Source: Bacillota bacterium (GTDB taxonomy: Bacteria; Bacillota; Clostridia; Acetivibrionales; DSM-1351). Taken from it: DNA of 20,303 nt. The stretch lies in the NCBI GenBank assembly GCA_023433945.1, contig JAEYTP010000017.1, positions 1 to 20,303 of the forward strand, given 5' to 3'. The notes below the pieces were generated by a model. It was not told where the DNA came from and made no database searches. It worked only from the letters and a program-made list of their open reading frames with translations. How positions within the stretch are numbered: position 1 is the stretch's first letter; the number at the start of each line of letters is the position of its first letter. The translations under genes and the position numbers were made by a program. This document shows, piece by piece, positions 7,684 through 15,436 of this stretch.

Positions 7684-8463
7684 ATGAACATATTTCTAAG
7701 AGAACTAAAGTCTAGCTGGAAGTCTCTGCTGTATTGGTGCCTCGGAATATTTGCTACTATATATGCTAGTATGATTAAATTTGAGGGTTTCGACAAATCA
7801 GTTAATGATATTATGGCTAAGCTCCCTAAAGCATTGCAATTCTTAGCCGGCAGCGGCCAGTTTGACTTGTCCACCGCATCTGGCTACTACGGAGTGCTGT
7901 TTCTGTACTTGGCAGTGGCCGCTGCAATCCATGCAGCAATGCTTGGCGCCAACATTCTGGCCAAGGAGGAACGCGACAAAACCGCCGAATTCCTTTTGTC
8001 AAAGCCGGTTTCCCGAGGTCGCGTTCTGGTTACCAAGATACTTGCTGCCTTCTTTAACATATTTGTGCTTAATATTGCAATAGCTATCAGCTCAATCATT
8101 GCAATGAGTGCTTTTCTTAATATGTCCAAGGAAATAATAATGCTTATGTTAGGCTTGCTTGTAATACAGATATTATTTGCTTCAATAGGTTTTTTTCTTG
8201 CATCAATATATAAAAAACCTGCTGCTGCAGCGAGTGTATCAAGTGGAGTGCTGCTTATTACCTTTATAGTATCCATAGCCATTGATATCCTTGAGCACTC
8301 AAAATGGCTCATTATATTCAGCCCATTCAAGTACTTTAATACCGCTTCTATAATAAACGGAGGTGGATTGGATACTTTCTACCTGATTTTCTCCATAGTT
8401 CTGAGTACTATACTGCTTGCTGCCTCTTTCATATGCTATCGAAGACGTGACTTGAATATATAG
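7684..8463 (+). CDS. ABC-2 type permease, second subunit
   Basis: A 259-residue paralogue of the preceding permease, with about six membrane segments and the loop motif KEERDKTAEFLLSKPVSR. The frame is open from 7594, overlapping the previous gene, but I choose ATG at 7684: an AAAGGTAGG ribosome site lies just upstream, and the resulting N-terminus (MNIFLRELKSS) matches that of the paralogue. An ATG at 7678 is also possible. This leaves a 73-base spacer. A segment from about 7841 to 8035 is about 55% G+C, against about 33-34% on either side, and uses C/G-ending codons (GCC, ACC, GGC, CTG); it encodes the most conserved part of the protein. This suggests a recombination patch. Confidence 0.88.
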   Translation: MNIFLRELKSSWKSLLYWCLGIFATIYASMIKFEGFDKSVNDIMAKLPKALQFLAGSGQFDLSTASGYYGVLFLYLAVAAAIHAAMLGANILAKEERDKTAEFLLSKPVSRGRVLVTKILAAFFNIFVLNIAIAISSIIAMSAFLNMSKEIIMLMLGLLVIQILFASIGFFLASIYKKPAAAASVSSGVLLITFIVSIAIDILEHSKWLIIFSPFKYFNTASIINGGGLDTFYLIFSIVLSTILLAASFICYRRRDLNI

Positions 8464-8530
8464 TAGTACTCGGAGACTTAGTGGTATAACCAAGACTTAG
8501 TGGATGTGCAAAAATTAATAATTTAATATA

Positions 8531-8576
8531 AAACCCTGTAATCAAGCATAGTATCTATGTCTTCTTTACAGGGTTT
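8531..8576. terminator. hairpin terminator after the ABC operon
   Basis: A perfect 11-base inverted repeat (AAACCCTGTAA 8531-8541, TTACAGGGTTT 8566-8576) with a 24-base loop, followed on the plus strand by CTTTATGTTTG and preceded on the plus strand by A-rich sequence. It sits between convergent genes and may act both ways. The loop is long and the T-run weak, so efficiency is uncertain. Confidence 0.6.
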
Positions 8577-8601
8577 CTTTATGTTTGCTCTTATACTTGT
8601 T

Positions 8602-9630
8602 TTATTTATTTGATATCTTCCCTACATTCTTAATTATTATGGAAATTGTTCCGTCAGGGTTATTTATGAATTCTATTTTATCCCTTTCATCCGCATACTC
8701 TAGTGGAAAGTTTATCTCAATCCCAGTGTCGGTCTTTATCTTATGGGTCTTAAACTTTTTCTCAGTATAATGCTCTACCACCGTTTCAGGCAATGCTATC
8801 CTCTTCTCTTCCAAACCAGCCTGTGATATCTTCTCAACATATTCATTCTGTACACCCAAGTCCCGCTCATAAACCTTGTTTGCCACATCCTCTATATGAA
8901 TCTCACCAGACTGTGTCAAGCTTTCCGCAACCGCCTTCTTGAGCTTAATAGCCTTCTCAAAATCCTCATCATAGTATTTTTTATTTATCGATTTTGTAAC
9001 CTTATCTATGATTTTCATTTTAGCATTATCCGATAGCTGACAGCCACACTTGAGCAATATATTTGAAAGATAGAATTCCTTTGCTCCATTTATTTCGTAT
9101 GCCTTTTCCAGCAACCTTATACTTAAATCCTCGAGGTTTACCAATACACATTCATCCAACTTTTGACCATCCTGTGGCAGCAAAGTTTGATACCTGATAA
9201 TTGAATTAATTGCGCCTGCTTCATCATTATCCACCCAGTGAGTGAAGCCTATTTTATAATTAAGCTTTAATATGCCAAGATGCTTTTGGTTATTTTCCTC
9301 AAAAATACAGCATACTAAGTCGGCAGATGGAATATCTACATTCTTCTGCATGACTTCAAAAAGTCTTTTTGCTATTTCTGATGTTATAGCAACAAATTCT
9401 TGCTCATTGCTAGATAACTCGCTGCATAGGAACATTATCTCGTTGCTCTGAGTATCCCCATAGAATTGCGCTTTTTTAATATTTGTATCGTCTACAACCT
9501 TTTGTAGGTGCTTTTCAATATAACTATTGAGCTCATCATTCATGGACAGCTCCCCGCCTGAAAGCATTGGTATACTAGAACTACTGTCAAGTACATGAAG
9601 AATTGCTCTGTTTATTTTTATTTCACTCAT
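8602..9630 (-). CDS. nucleoid-associated protein, NdpA/YejK-like
   Basis: A 342-residue soluble protein resembling the 37-kDa nucleoid-associated family (NdpA/YejK). The N-terminus INRAILHVLDSSSS...SGGELSMNDEL fits the opening strand-helix pattern, then EKHLQKVVDDTNIKKAQF. The C-terminus (IEFINNPDGTISIIIKNVGKI) fits the family's final strands. Members associate with the nucleoid; their molecular function is poorly known, and some occur in phage and mobile islands. ATG at 9630 follows AAGGGGG by about six bases. It lies 94 bases downstream of the SNF2 helicase gene on the same strand; with no clear terminator between them, co-transcription is plausible. Recognition is from memory of the family, not from an alignment. 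Confidence 0.75.
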   Translation of the reverse strand: MSEIKINRAILHVLDSSSSIPMLSGGELSMNDELNSYIEKHLQKVVDDTNIKKAQFYGDTQSNEIMFLCSELSSNEQEFVAITSEIAKRLFEVMQKNVDIPSADLVCCIFEENNQKHLGILKLNYKIGFTHWVDNDEAGAINSIIRYQTLLPQDGQKLDECVLVNLEDLSIRLLEKAYEINGAKEFYLSNILLKCGCQLSDNAKMKIIDKVTKSINKKYYDEDFEKAIKLKKAVAESLTQSGEIHIEDVANKVYERDLGVQNEYVEKISQAGLEEKRIALPETVVEHYTEKKFKTHKIKTDTGIEINFPLEYADERDKIEFINNPDGTISIIIKNVGKISNK

Positions 9631-9724
9631 TAGTATCCCCCTTGGTCATTGGTCTGTAATAAGAGTATCCTTTTATCGTGTGTTAACTATATATTTGTAT
9701 ATATTAAGTGTATCTTTGTTTTAT

Positions 9725-12700
9725 CTACATTCGAAATAATTCTTCAATATCCTCACGAGAAAGCTTAGTTATAAGCGTTTCACCCTTTTCAATTACTGCA
9801 TCCACCAGTTGTTTCTTTCTATCCTTTAAATTCAGTATTTTTTCTTCTATTGTTCCGTGTGTAATAAGCTTCATTACATGGACATTCTTTGTTTGCCCGA
9901 TTCTATATGCTCTATCCGTTGCCTGATCCTCAACGGCAGGATTCCACCATGGATCGTAGTGAATTACTGTGTCTGCCCCTGTGAGGTTTAGTCCTGTACC
10001 TCCTGATTTAAGGGATAGCAGAAAAATCTGCCCCTCTCCTGAGTTAAATCTTTTTACCAATCGCATTCTTTCTTCCGATGGAGTTGCACCATCCAAATAT
10101 AAGTATTGTATACCGCTACTGTCAAGCCATTTTTTTATAATAGCCAGCATAGAGGTAAACTGCGAGAACAATAGTATACGGTGCCCTCCCTCAAGAGAAT
10201 CCTCCACTACTTCCTTAAGCAATGATAGTTTTCCACTCTCTCCCTCATAGTCCTCCATAAAAAGAGAGGGATGACAGCATAGCTGGCGGAGTCTTGTTAA
10301 TGTTGATAGTATTTTTATTTGACTCTTTCCTATGCCCTCTTTATCAATTTCACTCATTATTACACCACGAGCCTCTTCAAGGTACGCAATATAAATCTTC
10401 TTTTGCTCTTCTGTCAACTCTGCTTCAATAACATGCTCAATCTTTTCAGGCAACTCCTTTAGAACGTCTTGCTTTAATCTTCTTAATATAAACGGTCGGA
10501 TATGCTTACCCAAGGTACCAATGCAACTGTTATCCCCTTTTGAGATAGGTAGTTCATACATATCTGTAAACTTCCCATGAGAACCAAGGTAACCTGGAAG
10601 AATAAAGTCAAATACCGACCATAACTCGGTTAGGTTGTTTTCCATAGGAGTACCCGTAAGCGCTAGTCTGTGCTGTGCCTTTATTTGTTTAACTGACTTT
10701 GCAGCAATAGATGCCGGATTTTTTATGTGCTGGGCTTCATCCAGTATACAGTATCGAAACCTATTGCTATAGTCCTCAATATCGCGCCTCATAAGTGCAT
10801 ACGAGGTAACTATTACGTCCTTGTTGCCTGCTTCTTTTATCAGGAGTTGTCTCTCTGGTTTTGACCCTACAACAGCTGTAAAGGTAAGGTCCGGTGCAAA
10901 CTTTTTAATTTCTGCACACCAGTTATATACCAATGAGGTTGGTACTATAACAATTGATGTTTCCTGCCCATGGTGCTGTTTATCATACTTTAAAAGTGCA
11001 ATTACCTGCAACGTCTTACCCAAGCCCATATCGTCTGCAAGTATCCCCCCAAGCCCATATGTGCAAAGGGTTTTCATCCACTTAAAACCAAGCTTTTGGT
11101 AATCTCTGAGTATTGCACCCATTCCATCAGGAGCCTTGAATTCCGTCTCCTCAGGAGCTCCGACATCTCTTAACAAGGCTTTTAATGTTGAGTTTCTTTC
11201 AAAAAGCTTCAGGCCGCTGTCCTTTAGCATGGCATCTAAGTACAACGCCCTATACTTTGGCAGCTCAATAATATCCTTCTCAAAATCATAATCATCTAGC
11301 TCTAATTGACTAGCAATTTCATTCATCTTTATTAAAGCATCATTATTAAGAGGCAGAAAACTGCCATCCTTCAAACGATAGTATTTTTTCTTTTGCCTTA
11401 TGCTGTTAATAATATCTTTGAGTTCACCCTTAGTGGTACCTTCTATAGTAAAGTTGAATTCCAAAAAATCATTTACCGCATTCAATCTCAGAAAACCAGT
11501 AATTGAGGGTGCTCTTCTAATCGTCATTGCCTTGAAGCTGTCAGAATAATATACATCAGCAAGCTTTTGCAAGCATGGTACTGTAGTATTTATGAAATCA
11601 AAAATCTTTTCTTCTTCATCCAGATATATGCCATTACCGCTTACCTTACAGTCTGTTTCCGCCAAAATATCCAGTATAGTAGCTTCTGCCTCTGCATCTC
11701 TGATTAAAATTCTGCTATCCCTCGTGCTGGTATCACCATTTGCTGAGAATGGGTTTATCTCCCTATCCCCATATATAAATTTAACCTCTCCCGTTATAAT
11801 ATCTGCTGCTCTATCAAGATATATTTTGGGCTCGAACTTGAGTCTCTCTATAGAATCACTTAATGCATCATCAAAATATACACTGGAGCACTTTTCAATA
11901 TGAGGAAGAATATCTGTAAAAAGTAGTTCCCTATCTTTATCAAAAAAAGTGAGCCTTAAATTCTTCTTCCCTTTTATCATATTTATAAATGGACTTAGTA
12001 TGTTTTTTTGCTTAGATGATATCTTATGAATAATATTGCCATACAGCACATATTCCTTATCAGAAGTCATGGGAACCAATTCTTGCTGCAAATCCAAGCT
12101 CATATCAACGCCAGCTGTCCCCTTCGTCAGGAAAAAGTCCACAGGTATATCTTCTTCTCTAATAATAACTTCCTCTATTTTTTTATCTTCAATTGATAAA
12201 TTAAATTTAGAATCCTTTAATATCCCAAGGATGCGCTTTAAAGCAAGCTCTGTCAGAAAAATTTCCTTGTCGTTGAAGTTACTCTTCCTTTTAATGTCGG
12301 GAGTAAAATAGTCTGCAAGAATATCATTTTGATATAATTCATGCATATAATCAATCATCTTTTTATCAACGCCAAAAAAATCTTGCGTTCTAGCATCAAA
12401 ACTGAAGCCTTTTCCAAAACTAAGCTCTTTTTTATTATTGTAGGCGGTGAAAAACTCGCTAAAATTGCGCACGATATAAAGCCTATCCAGACCAATCCTG
12501 AGGCTTACTGAGGCACATGGGCCACGTTTTGGTGAAGAGGCAGAAAATATATTGATAGTGTATTCAACCATTATCTGAGTTTTATTATCACTACCACGGC
12601 CTCTAAAATATTCAAATAATAGATTTGTTGAGCGCTTTTGTGCTGATGCGTCAAAGAAACCTTCAGCATCTTTTTCCAAAACAAATAGAAGTACCGCAAC

Positions 12701-12964
12701 AATGTGTGGGCATAAATTGTCGGGCTCCCTTTCACTTCCCTTATAATCCTGACATGAGCAGTAGCAGCTATCCATCTCACCAGACTTATCAAAAGAAACT
12801 TGCACATTACATGGGCGAGTACCGATAACAGTAGCATCAAAAAGGCCCTTCTCCTCATTGTAGGAGACAGCCTTTATTCTTCTGGATGTAAGATATTCAG
12901 AGCCTTTTTTGAATTTTAAAGGAGACGATTTCTTATATATAAATTCCTTTGATAGCAAAAACAT
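9725..12964 (-). CDS. SWIM zinc-finger SNF2-family helicase/ATPase
   Basis: A 1079-residue bacterial SNF2 protein. A SWIM finger (C69-x-C71, C85-x-H87) lies near the N-terminus. Residues about 110-600 form the helicase-associated region of unknown fold. The ATPase core has motif I DDMGLGKT (644-651), motif II DEAQ (742-745) and motif III ALTGTP (768-773), with RRLKQDVLKELP at about 828-839. In the C-terminal lobe are LLFSQFTSML (931-940), SGGTGLNLTGAD (987-998) and motif VI QATDRAYRIGQ (1014-1024). All ATPase motifs look intact. Such proteins are dsDNA translocases that remodel protein-DNA complexes and often act with RNA polymerase or in repair; the exact role here is unknown. ATG at 12964 has AAAGAGG seven bases upstream. 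It begins 41 bases after the sensor kinase gene on the same strand, so it may be read through from the agr locus. Confidence 0.93.
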   Translation of the reverse strand: MFLLSKEFIYKKSSPLKFKKGSEYLTSRRIKAVSYNEEKGLFDATVIGTRPCNVQVSFDKSGEMDSCYCSCQDYKGSEREPDNLCPHIVAVLLFVLEKDAEGFFDASAQKRSTNLLFEYFRGRGSDNKTQIMVEYTINIFSASSPKRGPCASVSLRIGLDRLYIVRNFSEFFTAYNNKKELSFGKGFSFDARTQDFFGVDKKMIDYMHELYQNDILADYFTPDIKRKSNFNDKEIFLTELALKRILGILKDSKFNLSIEDKKIEEVIIREEDIPVDFFLTKGTAGVDMSLDLQQELVPMTSDKEYVLYGNIIHKISSKQKNILSPFINMIKGKKNLRLTFFDKDRELLFTDILPHIEKCSSVYFDDALSDSIERLKFEPKIYLDRAADIITGEVKFIYGDREINPFSANGDTSTRDSRILIRDAEAEATILDILAETDCKVSGNGIYLDEEEKIFDFINTTVPCLQKLADVYYSDSFKAMTIRRAPSITGFLRLNAVNDFLEFNFTIEGTTKGELKDIINSIRQKKKYYRLKDGSFLPLNNDALIKMNEIASQLELDDYDFEKDIIELPKYRALYLDAMLKDSGLKLFERNSTLKALLRDVGAPEETEFKAPDGMGAILRDYQKLGFKWMKTLCTYGLGGILADDMGLGKTLQVIALLKYDKQHHGQETSIVIVPTSLVYNWCAEIKKFAPDLTFTAVVGSKPERQLLIKEAGNKDVIVTSYALMRRDIEDYSNRFRYCILDEAQHIKNPASIAAKSVKQIKAQHRLALTGTPMENNLTELWSVFDFILPGYLGSHGKFTDMYELPISKGDNSCIGTLGKHIRPFILRRLKQDVLKELPEKIEHVIEAELTEEQKKIYIAYLEEARGVIMSEIDKEGIGKSQIKILSTLTRLRQLCCHPSLFMEDYEGESGKLSLLKEVVEDSLEGGHRILLFSQFTSMLAIIKKWLDSSGIQYLYLDGATPSEERMRLVKRFNSGEGQIFLLSLKSGGTGLNLTGADTVIHYDPWWNPAVEDQATDRAYRIGQTKNVHVMKLITHGTIEEKILNLKDRKKQLVDAVIEKGETLITKLSREDIEELFRM

Positions 12965-13005
12965 TAATTACCTCTTTAAGGGTTATACCTATTATAATAT
13001 ACATA

Positions 13006-14382
13006 TTATATCCAATTTTCTTTTGTTTGTATAAGATTTGTTTGCTTATATTTTTTACTTTTATTAAGTGGTAGTCTTATTATGAACCTTGTCTCTTGTT
13101 CATTACTTGATATAATGATTGTACCATTGCACGCTTCGATATGGTTTTTTACTATGCTAAGCCCAAATCCTCTATCCTCATCACTTTTACTTTTTGTAGA
13201 AAATCCTGAGTCAAAAATCCTCTTTTGAATATCATAAGATATGATAGGTCCATTGTTAGATATCAGTATCTCATAGTTTTTTCCAACAATTTTACCAGAT
13301 ATATTGATGTATCTATCGGTCATTCCAGCAAGTATAATGGCTTCAACCGCATTTTGAGTAATATTTGCAATAATTGTAGCTATAATATGTTGATTTATCC
13401 TTGCATATTCTAAAGAGTTTTGAAAACTAGCCTGTATTTTTATGCTCTGATGTAGAGCGTTATTATACTTAACATTTAATATAGCATCCACAAAATCATT
13501 TCCTGAGTTAGAGTCAAAGTTCACAAATACCTTACTATTTGCATATTCATCTATGTAGGATTTAATTCTATCAAATGTATCCTGCTTTCTTAGACAGCAA
13601 AGACCATATATGGTAGCGAGATGGTTCTTATATTCATGTCGCTCCTTTGCCATCAAATCATTAAATTCTTTTATCTGAGCTACACTTTTTTGCACTGCAA
13701 TATTCTCATACTTCATTCTTTCTATATTTCTGACCTCCTTAAAAGTCATCAGCATGGCAATAAACATTACCATACAAATGATAATTGAGGAAACCCCATA
13801 GTATAACTTTATACTGTTATTAATGCACATAGCTATTATGATAGTAACAATAATAACACCGCATGAGGCCACTATAACAAGCATCTGCCAAAAACCAAAC
13901 CCACTCATTCCATCCTCGTCCAGCCAAGTGCTCCAAAAGTCAGTCCTATATAATATGTAAACTATAACTAACTCAATAAACTTAATAATAGATCCTGTTG
14001 TAATCATTAAGATCGAGTTATATGTCATATGTTCTTGTGTATCAGTTCCAAAGATAAGCATAAAAATAATAATCACGATGGACTCAATTAAGAATATTCC
14101 ACAGAGAATTAAGCAGCTTTTAATAAGTATTTTAAAAGTATTAGAATTGAATAGTAATGTTAACAGGAGAACAGTAGAGAGTATTATGCCTACAGTATCA
14201 AGACCCTTAGGTAAATAATTGGAAAACAAAAAGGAATATATAGGGTATACTGATATAAATGTTATACATCTAATTTTCTTTGTCTTTATATATTGATGTC
14301 TTCTGGATATTACCAAAAACGCACTTAGTACTACAATGGATTCCATAATATTTAAAAGTATTTGTATAATAAAACTCTCCAT
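13006..14382 (-). CDS. agrC: AgrC-type sensor histidine kinase (peptide quorum sensing)
   Basis: A 458-residue kinase with about six membrane segments in residues 1-215, as in AgrC. A helical linker (about 216-245) leads to the phosphoacceptor box ERHEYKNHLATIYGL (H249). The HATPase domain has the N-box NITQNAVEA (340-348), ISNNGP (374-379), F-box FDSGFSTK and G-box DRGFGLSIVKNH (403-414). The HEYKNH type of H-box places it in the AgrC/HPK10 class, which detects cyclic peptides. I choose ATG at 14382. A TTG-started version four codons longer is possible, but the GGGGGG ribosome site only makes sense for the ATG, with short spacing. It lies downstream of agrB and agrD. No LytTR response regulator follows; the next gene is the SNF2 helicase. 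Its partner regulator must be elsewhere, or lost. Confidence 0.9.
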   Translation of the reverse strand: MESFIIQILLNIMESIVVLSAFLVISRRHQYIKTKKIRCITFISVYPIYSFLFSNYLPKGLDTVGIILSTVLLLTLLFNSNTFKILIKSCLILCGIFLIESIVIIIFMLIFGTDTQEHMTYNSILMITTGSIIKFIELVIVYILYRTDFWSTWLDEDGMSGFGFWQMLVIVASCGVIIVTIIIAMCINNSIKLYYGVSSIIICMVMFIAMLMTFKEVRNIERMKYENIAVQKSVAQIKEFNDLMAKERHEYKNHLATIYGLCCLRKQDTFDRIKSYIDEYANSKVFVNFDSNSGNDFVDAILNVKYNNALHQSIKIQASFQNSLEYARINQHIIATIIANITQNAVEAIILAGMTDRYINISGKIVGKNYEILISNNGPIISYDIQKRIFDSGFSTKSKSDEDRGFGLSIVKNHIEACNGTIIISSNEQETRFIIRLPLNKSKKYKQTNLIQTKENWI

Positions 14383-14392
14383 TCTTCCCCCC

Positions 14393-14430
14393 AAAAAAAA
14401 AAATGCTATATACTAAATGTACTAGCATTT
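14393..14430 (-). terminator. intrinsic terminator between agrD and agrC
   Basis: On the minus strand AAATGCTA (14430-14423) and TAGCATTT (14408-14401) form an eight-base stem around a 14-base loop, and the downstream arm runs into eleven consecutive T residues (complement of 14393-14403). It is a textbook intrinsic terminator located between the agrD stop and the agrC ribosome site, so agrC would depend on readthrough or on a promoter within this gap. Confidence 0.85.
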
Positions 14431-14444
14431 CTCTCTTTTTTCAA
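14416..14444 (-). promoter_or_regulatory. possible agrC promoter overlapping the terminator
   Basis: On the minus strand TTGAAA (14439-14444), 17 bases, TACATT (14416-14421). The -10 falls in the loop of the terminator hairpin, so transcripts starting here would lack the upstream arm and escape termination. Matches are five of six and four of six; in AT-rich DNA this could be chance. Confidence 0.3.
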
Positions 14445-14478
14445 TAATTCCATGGAAATTTTTAAATAATTTTACATT

Positions 14479-14583
14479 TTATCTCTCTGGTTCATAAAAC
14501 CAAAACAATTTTGCAGCTCCGCATGCTGCACTTGTAACCAATAAAGAGTACCTTCCAATCATTTTGAATAACTTAGTTTTCAT
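14479..14583 (-). CDS. agrD: AgrD-like cyclic lactone autoinducer pro-peptide
   Basis: A 34-residue ORF too short for most gene finders. The N-terminus (MKTKLFKMIGRYSLLVTSAA) is a basic, amphipathic leader as in AgrD; next comes CGAAKLFWF, then a short charged tail YEPER, where the Tyr-Glu/Gln-Pro signature of clostridial AgrD tails is recognisable. AAGGAG lies about 11 bases before the ATG. It sits between agrB and agrC on the same strand, the classical place. Odd points: the only Cys (C21) lies nine residues before Y30, whereas a typical AIP ring of five residues would put it about five before; Lys occupies that position here. The tail is also shorter than usual. So either the ring is larger or processing differs. 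Its identity as AgrD is firm from context and composition; the mature signal cannot be stated. Confidence 0.88.
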   Translation of the reverse strand: MKTKLFKMIGRYSLLVTSAACGAAKLFWFYEPER

Positions 14584-14618
14584 AATAATAATCACTCCTT
14601 ATGTAATATTTTACCATT

Positions 14619-14647
14619 ATTTTACACTTAATGGCAATTAATGTCAA
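14619..14647 (-). promoter_or_regulatory. putative agrD promoter with overlapping inverted repeat
   Basis: On the minus strand TTGACA (14642-14647), 17 bases, TAAAAT (14619-14624), about 30 bases before the agrD ATG at 14583. A six-base inverted repeat CCATTA (14614-14619)/TAATGG (14629-14634) with a nine-base gap overlaps the -10 element and could be an operator. It lies in the 86-base gap between agrB and agrD. Confidence 0.65.
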
Positions 14648-14669
14648 CACTTTTTTCCTTTATTTAATT

Positions 14670-15251
14670 TTAAGTCCTATTGTTCCAAATTCTATCCTTT
14701 TTTACTACCTTTATTATTGCATAAAAGTATACCAGTGCTACGCTCCAAAATACTATTGCTCCAGCATGATCTTCGTCCAACAAGATGGCCATAGCCATTA
14801 ATACTATATTAAATAGTAATACTAATACTACTGACCCAACCTTGCTCTCATTGGTACCTTTTTCACTTGTATGTGAAATTACAGCTCCAACAACTGATAA
14901 AATAATAAGGGAAGCTATTTTTACATAGATGTTAAGAGGTATAAAAGTGGCTAATATTATTACTGTTATAATATTTACAAAAGACAGTATTAAACATCGG
15001 ATTTCAGTTTTAGCATGAAGTCCACCAATAAATGGTCTTAGCAGCAATATTGGTAAAAATGCTAGTACAAACTCCTTGAAATACCCTGCAAGACTAAATA
15101 CGGCTGTATATAGCACTAGCTTGTATAGGTCAGAAAATGTACATACCATCCCATAACGAATATTGCTCGCAGTATTTTCATCATAATCTCCACATGAAAT
15201 TATTTTGTCGGATATGGAGTTTGCAATCTTCCTATAAAATCTTATTTCCAC
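14670..15251 (-). CDS. agrB: AgrB-type membrane peptidase (accessory gene regulator B)
   Basis: A 193-residue polytopic membrane protein of the AgrB family, which cleaves the C-terminal tail of AgrD and forms the peptide thiolactone at the membrane. The catalytic pair is visible in RPFIGGLHAKTEIRC: H79 and C86, spaced by seven as H77/C84 are in Staphylococcus aureus AgrB. About five hydrophobic segments follow residue 40. I choose GTG at 15251, preceded by AAGGTGG six bases upstream; the frame stays open to 15323, but upstream residues have no ribosome site and would exceed the normal AgrB length. It is the first gene of the agr locus and starts just after the leuS terminator. Confidence 0.93.
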   Translation of the reverse strand: MEIRFYRKIANSISDKIISCGDYDENTASNIRYGMVCTFSDLYKLVLYTAVFSLAGYFKEFVLAFLPILLLRPFIGGLHAKTEIRCLILSFVNIITVIILATFIPLNIYVKIASLIILSVVGAVISHTSEKGTNESKVGSVVLVLLFNIVLMAMAILLDEDHAGAIVFWSVALVYFYAIIKVVKKDRIWNNRT

Positions 15252-15281
15252 ACCTAACCACCTTTTTGTAAATAATTGGTA

Positions 15282-15309
15282 TATATATAATGCTACCACA
15301 AATTTACAA
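15282..15309 (-). promoter_or_regulatory. putative agrB promoter
   Basis: On the minus strand TTGTAA (15304-15309), 16 bases, TATATA (15282-15287), about 30 bases before the GTG start and immediately after the leuS terminator T-run. Moderate match in AT-rich sequence; position is favourable. Confidence 0.45.
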
Positions 15310-15357
15310 AAATAAAACCCCAATTTATTCTCTTTTTTAACAGAAAATAAACTGAGG
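15308..15357 (-). terminator. intrinsic terminator of leuS
   Basis: On the minus strand a 16-base stem (arms 15357-15342 and 15333-15318, with G-T pairs included) encloses an eight-base loop and is followed by TTTTATTTTT. It lies 80 bases beyond the leuS stop and separates leuS from the agr locus. Confidence 0.88.
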
Positions 15358-15436
15358 TTATCAGAATCAGACTATATAATTTTAAGGAATAAAACCTTTT
15401 ACATTTAAATATCTCCGTTGCGCATAAAGCAAAAAT

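Noticed and set aside
8474..8503. 11-bp direct repeat AGACTTAGTGG with a 19-bp period after the second permease
   Set aside because: Only two copies, no mobile element or att-like partner nearby; most likely a small local duplication.
8602..12964. SNF2 helicase plus NdpA-like gene as a phage-defence system
   Set aside because: Known SNF2-containing defence systems have nuclease, methyltransferase or other partner genes. None lies beside these genes, and SWIM/SNF2 proteins are common stand-alone chromosomal genes in Clostridia.
14670..15323. Longer AgrB starting at 15323
   Set aside because: The extension would begin inside the leuS terminator region without a ribosome site; GTG at 15251 has AAGGTGG at proper spacing and gives the usual AgrB length.
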